A DNA stretch of 64,000 bases from Cytophagales bacterium. GTDB taxonomy: Bacteria > Bacteroidota > Bacteroidia > Cytophagales > Bernardetiaceae. How positions within the stretch are numbered: the first letter of the stretch is position 1; the number at the start of each line of letters is the position of its first letter. Location: contig RDZD01000013.1 of the NCBI GenBank assembly GCA_004293815.1, forward strand, positions 1 through 64,000. The letters are read 5' to 3'. Below the pieces are notes generated by a model. It was not told where the DNA came from. It searched no databases and saw only the letters and a list, made by a program, of their open reading frames with translations. A program made the position numbers and the translations under genes. Of the stretch, positions 44,535 through 53,814 are shown piece after piece.

Positions 44535-44987
44535 TTACTGCGCCAAAATTTGCTTGTGGTGTTCTTTTGATCTCACTTTCAGAATTATACGGCTGATTAT
44601 CCCTCTTTCGTCAATCAGAAAAGTGTTGCGATGCACACCAATGTAGGTTCTGCCGTACATCTTTTTTTCAGCCCAAGTGCCGTAAAGCGTCATCACGTCT
44701 TTGTTAGGATCTGAAAGCAGGGTAAAAGGCAATGCAAATTTCTGTATAAATTTTCGGTGACTTTCGGGCGTGTCTGGACTTACGCCAAGTACTGTGTAGC
44801 CAGCTTTAAGCAATTCCTGATGATTATCTCTTAGATTGCAAGCCTGCACGTTGCATGTGGGCGAGTCATCTTCGGGATAAAAGTAAAGAGCAACTTTCTG
44901 ACCAAGAAACTGCGAGAGTTTAGTTTTTTGACCATCGTGATTAAATATCTCAAAATCAGGTGCTTGTTCGCCTACGCTTAGCTGCAT
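44535..44987 (-). CDS. bcp: Thioredoxin-dependent thiol peroxidase (BCP/PrxQ)
   Basis: The 150-residue peroxiredoxin reduces hydrogen peroxide and organic hydroperoxides with thioredoxin as electron donor. The peroxidatic Cys45 lies in YPEDDSPTCNVQAC and the resolving Cys50 is five residues later, the atypical two-Cys PrxQ arrangement. SPDTPESHRKFIQKF and NTFLIDERG also match. It is cytosolic. A TATATTTG box lies upstream at 45063-45070. Confidence 0.95.
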   Translation of the reverse strand: MQLSVGEQAPDFEIFNHDGQKTKLSQFLGQKVALYFYPEDDSPTCNVQACNLRDNHQELLKAGYTVLGVSPDTPESHRKFIQKFALPFTLLSDPNKDVMTLYGTWAEKKMYGRTYIGVHRNTFLIDERGIISRIILKVRSKEHHKQILAQ

Positions 44988-45062
44988 GACTTAGCAATTT
45001 TATGTTGTTATTAAGCTTAAAACCATCTTGCGATTGGTTGCAATAGTTGCTTTAACTCAAAA

Positions 45063-45070
45063 CAAATATA
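45063..45070 (-). promoter_or_regulatory. Promoter -7 box for bcp
   Basis: The minus strand reads TATATTTG, about 76 bases before the ATG at 44987. Confidence 0.45.
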
Positions 45071-45279
45071 GAATGTTTCAGTTTATTTTTTGTTTAAAAA
45101 ATAATATGCTAGTATTTAGATTGATGGTATTTTTAAGTGATTCATAATAAAAATTATAAAATTGTCTTAAGTAGACACAAATGTTTAGGTCGATTGTAAA
45201 AAACATGGCTATTAGGTTTACTTTTTTTAAGTAGTCTAAAAAAAAATTCAAAGGCTAGAGTTTATATCAAAAAAGTTAT

Positions 45280-45287
45280 TATTTTTG
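45280..45287 (+). promoter_or_regulatory. Promoter -7 box for the PurF-like gene
   Basis: TATTTTTG matches TAnnTTTG, 28 bases before the ATG at 45316. The frame opens at 45295, so this box favours the later start. Confidence 0.5.
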
Positions 45288-45315
45288 TAGCGCATTGGTT
45301 ATACAAACTTTGATT

Positions 45316-47214
45316 ATGAGTGACAAAATTAAGCATGAGTGCGGCATTGCCCTTTTACGCCTTCGTAAGCCCTTGGGCTACTACATGGAACGTTACGGTT
45401 CGCCAGCTTACGCCATCAACAAAATGCTTTTGCTGATGGAAAAACAACATAACAGAGGCCAAGACGGTGCTGGTCTGGGCAGTATTAAACTGAATGTCAA
45501 GCCAGGTATCAACTATGTGGACAGAGTTCGTTCTGTGGCTCAACAACCCATTTCAGATATTTTTCAGCAAGTGGGCAAACATCTCAACAAAGCCCAAAGT
45601 GCACAGCCCGAAGCGTATAAAAATGCGCATTGGGTACAAGACAGCATCCCTTTCACAGGTGAAGTTCTCATAGGCCATTTGCGATATGGTACACACGGTT
45701 CGCTAGGAGTGCAGTACTGCCACCCACGAATGAGACACAGCAGTTGGCGAAGCCGCACGCTGTTAATGGCGGGCAACTTCAATATGACCAATGTGGAAGA
45801 TATGCTCCAAAAACTGACCTCACTAGGCCAGCACCACAAGGACAGTACTGATACACTTGCGGTTTTGGAAAAGGTAGGACATTTTTTAGAGCGCGAGCAT
45901 CATAAAATATTTAACAAATATGATGAGCTTAACCAATATACTGATGAAGAAATCATTCGTTTAGTAGAAGACGAGATTGATATCGCCAAAATCCTAGAGC
46001 GTTCCTGTCGCGATTTTGATGGCGGCTATGCTATGGCAGGACTGACGGGCTATGGTACAGCCTTTGTAACGCGCGACCCTGCTGGTATCAGACCAGCCTA
46101 CTACTATGCAGACGATGAAATTGTGGTGGTAGCGTCCGAAAAACCAGCTATCAAGACCACTTTCAATGTGGATTATGATCAAATCAAAGAAGTAAAGCCT
46201 GCTCATGCTCTCATTATTGACAAATATGGTAACTACAGTGAAGTACAGGTAGGGCAGCCTACTCAGAAACTATCTTGTAGCTTTGAGCGCATTTACTTTT
46301 CGCGTGGCACCGATCCGCTCATTTATAAAGAACGCAAAGCGTTAGGAAAACTGCTTGTACCCGTCATATTGGACAATATCAAGCATGATGTACAGAATAC
46401 CGTGTTTTCCTATATTCCCAATACAGCCGAAATTGCTTATATGGGCATGATAGACGGCTTAGAGGAGTATTTGGTGGGCAAACGCTTAGAGTCGCTCACA
46501 AGAGAGTCACTGAGTGCTGAAAATCTCAATCAAATACTCAGCTTCAGGCCAAGAACCGAAAAGCTTGTTATAAAAGACACCAAGCTCAGAACTTTTATCA
46601 CAGACGACAATCACCGCGACGATCTAGTGGCGCATGTGTACGACACCACCTACGAAATTGTGCAAAAAGGTACGGATACCCTGGTGGTGATTGATGACTC
46701 TATTGTGCGCGGCACTACCCTTGAAAAAAGCATTCTCAAAATGCTGGACAGACTATCGCCCAAAGAAGTCATCATAGTTTCCTCTGCACCACAGATACGC
46801 TTTCCAGATTGTTATGGCATAGATATGAGTCGCATGCATGACTTTGTGGCTTTTAGGGCTACCCTAGAGCTGCTTAAAGAAAACAAGTGTACTTATTTAC
46901 TACAGGAAGTATATCATCAATGCAAAGATAGCCAAAACTTGCGTCTTGAGCTGGTTGAAAACCATGTAAAAAAGATTTATGAGCCATTCTCTGATAAGCA
47001 AATTTCGGACAAAGTAGCACAGATTATATGTCCTTCAGGCATGAAGGCCAAAGTAAAAGTGATTTATCAAAGCGTTGAAAACCTACACAAGGCCTGTCCT
47101 GAGCACCTTGGCGATTGGTATTTTACAGGCAACTACCCCACTAAGGGTGGGAGTAGGGTGGCCAATACTGCTTTTATAAACTTTATGGAGGGCAAAGAAG
47201 GACGGGCTTACTAA
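45316..47214 (+). CDS. purF: PurF-like amidophosphoribosyltransferase, long form
   Basis: The 632-residue protein has an N-terminal glutamine amidotransferase domain with the nucleophile in KHECGIALLR (Cys9 after an 8-residue leader) and the NRGQDGAGLGSIKL loop. The C-terminal phosphoribosyltransferase domain carries the PRPP loop TLVVIDDSIVRGTTLEKS. It would transfer glutamine nitrogen to PRPP in the first step of purine synthesis. It is about 130 residues longer than E. coli PurF, with an insert before the PRPP loop and a C-terminal extension. I recall Bacteroidota carrying such a long paralogue beside a normal PurF, so it may be the second copy with a different role. Confidence 0.88.
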   Translation: MSDKIKHECGIALLRLRKPLGYYMERYGSPAYAINKMLLLMEKQHNRGQDGAGLGSIKLNVKPGINYVDRVRSVAQQPISDIFQQVGKHLNKAQSAQPEAYKNAHWVQDSIPFTGEVLIGHLRYGTHGSLGVQYCHPRMRHSSWRSRTLLMAGNFNMTNVEDMLQKLTSLGQHHKDSTDTLAVLEKVGHFLEREHHKIFNKYDELNQYTDEEIIRLVEDEIDIAKILERSCRDFDGGYAMAGLTGYGTAFVTRDPAGIRPAYYYADDEIVVVASEKPAIKTTFNVDYDQIKEVKPAHALIIDKYGNYSEVQVGQPTQKLSCSFERIYFSRGTDPLIYKERKALGKLLVPVILDNIKHDVQNTVFSYIPNTAEIAYMGMIDGLEEYLVGKRLESLTRESLSAENLNQILSFRPRTEKLVIKDTKLRTFITDDNHRDDLVAHVYDTTYEIVQKGTDTLVVIDDSIVRGTTLEKSILKMLDRLSPKEVIIVSSAPQIRFPDCYGIDMSRMHDFVAFRATLELLKENKCTYLLQEVYHQCKDSQNLRLELVENHVKKIYEPFSDKQISDKVAQIICPSGMKAKVKVIYQSVENLHKACPEHLGDWYFTGNYPTKGGSRVANTAFINFMEGKEGRAY

Positions 47215-47295
47215 AATTTTAACAAAAATATCATTGACTCAATAAGCTGTTACTTAGCTTTTGCATGATTTACTGCTTTAGGCCAACACATTCCT

Positions 47296-49875
47296 ATGCG
47301 TTTCTTGTTTGTTTTATGTTTTTTCATCGGTTCGCAGCTTATAGGGATTGCCCAACCCTATAAGAGTGTTTATCATTTGCTCCGAAAAAATGCCCAGCAA
47401 GCTGCTTTTACGAAGCTCCAAAAATACGAAAATAAAAAAGGACAAAATGCTGGTGTAGATTTTTTATTTGGATTGGTTTACGAAGATTCTTTATCTCCTT
47501 ATTTTAGCTTGAGTAAGGCTTATAATGAATTTAATAGCTCGCTTAGCACATTTCAAAGTCTCAATAAAAAACAAATCGATCGTCTTAATAAATTAAGTAT
47601 AGACTCAAATTTGATTAGAAGCTACTTTTGTAAAGTTGATAGGAAAATATACAATAATTATCTTAAAGAGTATAAATTATCTAATCTAAAAATATTTATT
47701 ACCAACTATCCAGAATCTTATTTTTATACATCAGCTCTTTTGATTAGGGATAGTTTAGCTTTCTTAGAAGCTCAAAAAATAAATTCTTCTATCTCTTATA
47801 TGAATTATATAAAAGACTATCCTGAGTCACGATTTAAAAATAAATCTTTAGTATTATATGAAGACTGTTTATTTGAAGAAAAATTAAAATTTGGTACAAT
47901 AGAAGAGCTAACTACTTATCTCAAAACTAATCCAGAAGTTTCAAATAAAACAAAGATAGAGCAAACTATATATAAAAAACTCACACCTTTTTATAAGAGT
48001 ACTTACTATCAAAAATTCATCGAGGAGTTTCCTAATCATACATCCTCAAAAGAAGCTACCAGTGTCCTCCGTTGGCTCACTTTAGCTGAGCAAAGTGTAC
48101 TAAACCCAAAAGCCCCCATACAGTGGCCTTTTATAGAGGGAAAGAAGATAGGTTTTTTAGATAATACAGGAAAAGTGGCTGTAAAAGCTGTTTTTGAAGA
48201 GGTGTTGCCAAGTTATTTTTGTGAGGGTAATCAGAACCCCGAAATTGTTTTTAAGGAACTTAAAAGAGGTTTTGGTCTGAGCGACAGACTTGGACAGACC
48301 CTCATTGAAGCGCAATATGACAGTTTGATGCCCTTAAATGCGGGCATTATAGGCTTGCAAAATAAGGACAAACTCTGGGCTGTAGCCTTCAAGAGCGGCC
48401 AGCTACTTTCTGACTTTGTTTTTACGTCATTAGAGCCTTTGTCTCGTTACTTTGTGGCGGGTACGCGCATTGACACCAAGCAGAAAGGCGTTTTTACATA
48501 CGATGGCATACTTTTGTGTGCATCAGACAGCATTGTGCCACTAGACAATGAAAAGATATTATGCTTAGGTGAAAATATTTACGAGATAGACTTGGCAGAG
48601 CTGCATCGCACTGATGGCGATATGGCCGCCAGCAGTATCCATCTAGGTCAAAATATGGAACTCGAGACTATATGGCCTGAAGGTTATCTCTTTACAGAGG
48701 GGACTAGACTTTATAAATTTTATCTCATAGCTGAAAAACGTTGGTTACGTTGGCAAAATATCACTTTGGGCAGGTACAAAAACTGCATTAAAGTATTTGA
48801 TGGACAGCACTATAAGCTCTATAATTTATGGCCAGAGTATAAAGAAAGCCCATCTTTTACGGCTTTGCGTTGTGTAGATACGGTAGCTATAGCCCAAAAA
48901 TCAGGTAAGTGGTATTTGTACGATTTAAAAACGCTCAATCCGATTCTTTCCCGTGGTTTTGACTCTTTGGTTTGGCTGGGCGGCGGCGTAGTGGGCAAAG
49001 AACGTGGTAATCAATGCTTTTACTGGTCTAAAACAGACTCACTCTGCATGAATGGTGTTCGGTCTGTGCGCTTAGGTTATTGTGCGGAGGGATTCTATTT
49101 GCTTAAAGAAAACAAAAACAAATACTTTGATTTCTTTTTAAATACTCAAAAAATAGCGTTGAGTGAGAATTATACCGATGCTTTTGTGGCCAATGGCCGA
49201 TTTTTGATTGTGGAGAAAGACAAGAAAAGAGGCTTACTTGATTTACGGGGTGAGGTTATCTTGCCTTGTATCTATGATGGCATCACGGTTGGTGAAAATA
49301 ACGAAGCTCACCTGATATTATTTAAAAACAACAAGTATGGCATGTATTTAGGAAAGGAAAAAGTCTTGATTCCGCCTATTTATGAAAGCTGCCCACAACA
49401 AGTTTCTGCGTTTTATTTCAAAGCTCAAAAAAAAGGCTCATGGATTGTTTTAGATTTGCTTAACAGACCTATTTCAAAACAGACCTTCGAGAGCGTTGAG
49501 AGGTGGAATGATTCTAGTGCAATGGTTAAGGTAGATAATATGTGGCGTATATTCCATTTTTCTTCCAAGTCACTAGACAATGATATATTTGAAAATCAGG
49601 ATATTTTGTGTAAAACTGACGACGAGACAGTTGTTAGAACACTTAGGTATGGCAGTTTTGGCTTAATGAGCAACAAGCGCGGCAGGTTGATGCCCGAAGA
49701 ATATTCCAACATAAGGGTTTTGATGGCCAATGGTAAGCGAATCTATTGGGCAGATCGCTACCTTAGCCAAGCCAAAACCTATGTGTACATAGTTACTAAT
49801 GATGAAGGTGAAGTCCTACAACGTCAAAGCGTAGACGAAGACTATTACGAAAAAAGCACTTGTTACGCTGAATAA
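47296..49875 (+). CDS. Large secreted WG-repeat-like protein, function unknown
   Basis: The 859-residue protein has a signal peptide (MRFLFVLCFFIGSQLIGIAQ). The N-terminal 260 residues are helical and very rich in Asn, Lys, Ser and Tyr. From about residue 275 repeated segments such as PFIEGKKIGFLDNTGKVAVK, GFGLSDRLGQTLIEAQYDSL and RGLLDLRGEVILPCIYDGIT resemble WG beta-propeller-type repeats. The N-terminal part (about 47400-48100) looks much richer in A+T than the rest. No catalytic motif is visible. It is probably periplasmic or surface-exposed. Confidence 0.72.
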   Translation: MRFLFVLCFFIGSQLIGIAQPYKSVYHLLRKNAQQAAFTKLQKYENKKGQNAGVDFLFGLVYEDSLSPYFSLSKAYNEFNSSLSTFQSLNKKQIDRLNKLSIDSNLIRSYFCKVDRKIYNNYLKEYKLSNLKIFITNYPESYFYTSALLIRDSLAFLEAQKINSSISYMNYIKDYPESRFKNKSLVLYEDCLFEEKLKFGTIEELTTYLKTNPEVSNKTKIEQTIYKKLTPFYKSTYYQKFIEEFPNHTSSKEATSVLRWLTLAEQSVLNPKAPIQWPFIEGKKIGFLDNTGKVAVKAVFEEVLPSYFCEGNQNPEIVFKELKRGFGLSDRLGQTLIEAQYDSLMPLNAGIIGLQNKDKLWAVAFKSGQLLSDFVFTSLEPLSRYFVAGTRIDTKQKGVFTYDGILLCASDSIVPLDNEKILCLGENIYEIDLAELHRTDGDMAASSIHLGQNMELETIWPEGYLFTEGTRLYKFYLIAEKRWLRWQNITLGRYKNCIKVFDGQHYKLYNLWPEYKESPSFTALRCVDTVAIAQKSGKWYLYDLKTLNPILSRGFDSLVWLGGGVVGKERGNQCFYWSKTDSLCMNGVRSVRLGYCAEGFYLLKENKNKYFDFFLNTQKIALSENYTDAFVANGRFLIVEKDKKRGLLDLRGEVILPCIYDGITVGENNEAHLILFKNNKYGMYLGKEKVLIPPIYESCPQQVSAFYFKAQKKGSWIVLDLLNRPISKQTFESVERWNDSSAMVKVDNMWRIFHFSSKSLDNDIFENQDILCKTDDETVVRTLRYGSFGLMSNKRGRLMPEEYSNIRVLMANGKRIYWADRYLSQAKTYVYIVTNDEGEVLQRQSVDEDYYEKSTCYAE

Positions 49876-49884
49876 ATAGGTGAT

Positions 49885-51615
49885 TTAAAACTTGTCAGTT
49901 TTAAATTCTATGGTTTTTTCAGAAATGTTTCCAAGCATATCTTCTGCACGAATGAGCACTTGATATGTTTTGTTCTTCCCAAACCCTTTGACAAGTCCGT
50001 TATAAACCTGCATTTTGCCGCCATTCAAGCTATAATAGATATTTTTGGAGCCTGTAAAAAGGTCTGTGCCACCCAGAAACAGCACTGTGTATTGAGGATA
50101 AACCTCTAAACCATTTTCTACTCGCAGGGGCTTTATGCTGTAATGATGAAATACCTCTGGACCTTGGTTATCCACCACAAAAACAAAATCGCTCACGTTT
50201 CTATTATTAACGTTATCATAGCCATAGTATTTGATTTTGTGCACGCCATCTGCTGCCACATTGAATGGCTGGGAGTAATCGGCTTCGTCACTTGCACTGT
50301 CTAGCAAATAGGTTAATTTTTGTGTTCCAGACTCTGCATCTATACCTAACAAGCTAATTCTTGTATTTCGGTTAATAAACATTGTGTCGCCTCGCAAGAA
50401 GCTAGCACCTATGTATTGCTTACTCAGCGAGGGCCCCGTCAAATCCACATAGACGGCACTTACTGTATGTTTATATTCATCAAATGTGGCGTATCTGTTA
50501 CCTGCCCCCTCATTGTCTGTATTATCCAAAGAGTAATAACGCACCAGATGGATGCCCGATTTACTTGGTAAGTAAAAAGGCTCTACATAAGGCACATAGC
50601 CAGAACCATCTATGGAATACACCGTTTGTTTGATACCGCTTCGATTATCAACAGCAGTCAGTTTCAGCTTGGTACGGCCAGAAAAATAAATCTTGTCATT
50701 GGCAATAAACTTGTCGCCCAAAACATCTGATGTAACAATAGGAGCAGTTTTATCTAAATAAAAGGTAAAAGACTTATTTTCTTCGCGATTTTGAACTTTG
50801 TCCACCGAATAATAATTGAGCGTGTGGTTGCCATCTGCTAAATAAGAAATATCCAAGCTTCCGCCTCTATAGACACGTAGCGGCTCTTCATCAAAGCTAT
50901 AATAGGTTGTAGCCACCCCTGAACTTGCATCTTGGCTGGTCAGGTAGAGCTTTGTAGAAGCAGCGATGGTATTATTTTCAATGTTGACACCTGTAACATT
51001 ATAAAATGTACTAGGGGCAGTGATATCTAATATAAAATTTTCTACATTATCGCTTTCTACATTGCCCACCATATCTACACCAAAGTAGACCAGTGTGTTG
51101 TTACCTTCACTGTAAATGTCTAAAGTGTTTTGGTAAGGCTTGAAATCTGCCTTATTGAGCGAAAACATCAGCTCTTTGACTCCAGACATCTCATCTTTAC
51201 AGTTGAGTCTCACTTTCAAACTTTTTCCAAAATATTTCTGTCCATTACTGCCCAAATGGTAAGAGGCATCTAAATAGCGGTGTTCAGAGGCAGGCGCAAG
51301 ACCGTCTGCATACACCATAAAGGTTTGTACATCGTTGTGTATATCGTCAAAATGCTTGAAGACATGCTTGCCGTGTCCGTCTAAATACACTGGTTTAAGC
51401 TCATTTTTTTTATTTGGAGCATCTGAAGGTGAAATTTGCTGAGGTGTAGCAGTTGGAGAATGCGCAAAATAAACATACAGCGGCAACGAAGCTTGTTGGT
51501 AGTATCTATTGAGCGAGTCCACATAACTACCTTTGGTGTATTCAGGTTTGTTTTGGGCTTGGAGCATATTAAAAGCTGCCCCAAAGGCAATACATAAGAG
51601 TAAAATATTTTTCAT
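49885..51615 (-). CDS. Secreted protein with repeated OmpL47/Ig-like modules
   Basis: The 576-residue protein has a signal peptide (MKNILLLCIAFGAAFNMLQA). Four or more repeats carry the pattern of a strand, then a turn such as LTAVDNRSGIKQTVYSIDGS, then GIHLVRYYSLDNTDNEG, the mark of OmpL47-type modules (also YYSVDKVQNREE and YYGYDNVNNRNV). It may bind carbohydrate or protein at the surface, but nothing catalytic is seen. It lies 47 bases downstream of the TPR/SpoIIE phosphatase and is probably co-transcribed with it. Confidence 0.75.
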   Translation of the reverse strand: MKNILLLCIAFGAAFNMLQAQNKPEYTKGSYVDSLNRYYQQASLPLYVYFAHSPTATPQQISPSDAPNKKNELKPVYLDGHGKHVFKHFDDIHNDVQTFMVYADGLAPASEHRYLDASYHLGSNGQKYFGKSLKVRLNCKDEMSGVKELMFSLNKADFKPYQNTLDIYSEGNNTLVYFGVDMVGNVESDNVENFILDITAPSTFYNVTGVNIENNTIAASTKLYLTSQDASSGVATTYYSFDEEPLRVYRGGSLDISYLADGNHTLNYYSVDKVQNREENKSFTFYLDKTAPIVTSDVLGDKFIANDKIYFSGRTKLKLTAVDNRSGIKQTVYSIDGSGYVPYVEPFYLPSKSGIHLVRYYSLDNTDNEGAGNRYATFDEYKHTVSAVYVDLTGPSLSKQYIGASFLRGDTMFINRNTRISLLGIDAESGTQKLTYLLDSASDEADYSQPFNVAADGVHKIKYYGYDNVNNRNVSDFVFVVDNQGPEVFHHYSIKPLRVENGLEVYPQYTVLFLGGTDLFTGSKNIYYSLNGGKMQVYNGLVKGFGKNKTYQVLIRAEDMLGNISEKTIEFKTDKF

Positions 51616-51662
51616 GTGAATTTATTGAGGGTGAAACCCAAAAAAAGTGGCGAGTAAAAAAA

Positions 51663-53561
51663 CTAAGCTTGTGCAGGAGTTAGCGTAAGCCCAACAACCA
51701 AGACATCATCTATTTGATTGCGTGTACCTTGCCAAGCCATAAACTTTTCGTCAAGTATTTTCATTTGGTCTAATTCAGAGAATATATGTATTTCCAGTAA
51801 TAGCTCTTTAAAGGCTTTTGTAGAAAAGCGTTTATTATTCGCCCCTCCAAATTGGTCTTTATAGCCATCCGAAAAAATGTAGGCGGCAGAGGTACATGCA
51901 ATGTCAATATGGTGCTCTACAAAGTGAGTTTCCCCAGCCACCATATGACCGCCAATAGAACTTTTATTCGCCTTTATTTCTTTTAACTCATTGTTCTGAA
52001 TCAAAAACAAAGGATTCTTTGCTCCCGCATAGATGAGGTTTTGTTGTGAGTTATCCAGTGATAATATAGCCATATCCATACCGTCACGAACATTTGAAGA
52101 GCCGTCGTCTTCGTACTGATGCAGTGCTTTGTCAATTCCTTTTCCAAGCTCATCTAGTATCTTGCCAGGTGAATAAATGCCCCTAGTGTAAATTTCGGTA
52201 AGCATTTCGTGTCCTATCATACTCATGAAGGCACCAGGTACCCCGTGTCCTGTGCAATCTACAGCTGCTACCAGAAAACCACCCGTGGGCAAGGGGGCAA
52301 ACCAATAAAAATCCCCACTTACAATATCGCGTGGCTTAAACAAAATGAATGCTTTTTCATGAAGCTTATTTAAGTTAAAAGGGGCTGTCAGTACAGCATT
52401 TTGAATGCGCTTGGCATAGTTGATACTGTGCGTAATGTTATCATTTTTATTTTGAATTTCTACAAAGGCAAGTTGTAAATCATTTTTTTGCTTGATGATT
52501 TGAGCCTGCTGTGTTGTAATTGAGTCATATTGCTTAGCTAAAAGCGCATTCACGCGTTTGTTTCTACGATAGTGTCTATAAATCAGTCCTGCAAAAGCTG
52601 CTAATGCTACAAAAGCCGCAATGACTACATTTCTAAATAAGTTGGCAGCCTGCAAAGCCGACTCCGCCTCAGCGGCTTTCTGATCGTTTTTGATTTGCAT
52701 CATTTCTTGCTCGCGTCTGCGAAGCGCGATGATGAGGTCTTGCTTAGTGGCCTTTTCTAAAAGTTGTTTATTTTTTGTACTAAAGTCAGAAAGCAGTTTA
52801 CCATCTTCCTGTATTTGCTGGTTTTTGAGCAAAAGTTCAAACTCTTTATTCTTGTTTTCTGCCGAGAGCAGCTCATTGCGAAGCTTAGTTTCTTCTATAC
52901 TTTGGACATAAGCATTTTCTTTATTGCGCGAAATCATTTCGTGAAACGTTCGGTAAAGATTAAAATACTTAACCGAATTGGTGTTATCACCTGCTTTGTC
53001 ATAAGTTTCAGAAAGCATCCCATAACAAGAACGCATTTGAACAGGGTCATTCATTTCTTGAGCCAACACAAGGGCCTCTTCTAGGTAAACTGCTGCCTGA
53101 GAATGTTTTTTTTGAGCATTAAGCGAAACAGATAAATTGATAAGGCTTGAAATAAGACTTACGCGATCTTTATCTTTCCGTTTATACTCAATAACCTTTT
53201 GAAAATATTCAACAGATTTATCATAGCTGCCGATATCGGCATAAATCATACCCAAGTTGGAATAAATACCATTCAAGCCTTGCCAATTAGTGATTTCAAG
53301 GTTCAGCTGGGCAGATCTTTCAAACAGTTCAATTGCGTTTGCATACTCTTTGCGCTCCCAATGAATAGTGGCAGCTTGGTTCAAAAATCGGCTAGCTTCC
53401 TTTTTATCGCCAGCCTCAAGCTTATGGTCTGCAGCGGTTAAACATTCAGGTATGCCCAAAACACGGCCATTGTTAATCAAATCCTGCCCAAAAACCAGTC
53501 CTAGTTGTGTAAAAACAAGTAGGAAAAATACGCAGAAAAAATCCCTAATAACAAGCCGCAT
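51663..53561 (-). CDS. TPR protein with a SpoIIE-type phosphatase domain
   Basis: The 632-residue protein has a signal peptide or membrane segment (MRLVIRDFFCVFFLLVFTQL), TPR repeats over about 40-210 (YSNLGMIYADIGSYDKSVEY, YGMLSETYDKAGDNTNSVKY), a coiled coil, one membrane segment (VVIAAFVALAAFAGLIY), a second coiled region and a C-terminal PP2C/SpoIIE phosphatase. The metal-binding Asp residues are in IVSGDFYWF, AAVDCTGHGVPGAFMSMIG and IFSDGYKDQFGG. The design suggests a sensor that signals through dephosphorylation of a partner protein. The partner is not in this window. Confidence 0.9.
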   Translation of the reverse strand: MRLVIRDFFCVFFLLVFTQLGLVFGQDLINNGRVLGIPECLTAADHKLEAGDKKEASRFLNQAATIHWERKEYANAIELFERSAQLNLEITNWQGLNGIYSNLGMIYADIGSYDKSVEYFQKVIEYKRKDKDRVSLISSLINLSVSLNAQKKHSQAAVYLEEALVLAQEMNDPVQMRSCYGMLSETYDKAGDNTNSVKYFNLYRTFHEMISRNKENAYVQSIEETKLRNELLSAENKNKEFELLLKNQQIQEDGKLLSDFSTKNKQLLEKATKQDLIIALRRREQEMMQIKNDQKAAEAESALQAANLFRNVVIAAFVALAAFAGLIYRHYRRNKRVNALLAKQYDSITTQQAQIIKQKNDLQLAFVEIQNKNDNITHSINYAKRIQNAVLTAPFNLNKLHEKAFILFKPRDIVSGDFYWFAPLPTGGFLVAAVDCTGHGVPGAFMSMIGHEMLTEIYTRGIYSPGKILDELGKGIDKALHQYEDDGSSNVRDGMDMAILSLDNSQQNLIYAGAKNPLFLIQNNELKEIKANKSSIGGHMVAGETHFVEHHIDIACTSAAYIFSDGYKDQFGGANNKRFSTKAFKELLLEIHIFSELDQMKILDEKFMAWQGTRNQIDDVLVVGLTLTPAQA

Positions 53562-53814
53562 AATAATAATACTTAAAATGGTAAAATGAAGATGCTATAT
53601 AGTCTTAAAAATTAAAAATCTGTATCATAAAAGAGTGCAAAATTACGGGTAAAAGTGAGTTGTGCAAATTTTTTAGCAATGCTTTTTGTAAGCGCCTAAT
53701 AATGAAGGTCTAATATTGATTATTAGAGGTTAGTTAAAAATTTGATTAAATTGAGCACATTCTACACAATATCTTTTAATTTTGTGATTTAAAAAAACAG
53801 ACGTATATTGAAAC

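Larger units (their letters stand above)
44988..45315. other. Divergent intergenic region between bcp and the purF-like gene
   Basis: This 328-base, very AT-rich gap contains two -7 boxes, one per direction (45063-45070 and 45280-45287). I see no gene, RNA or repeat. Confidence 0.5.
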
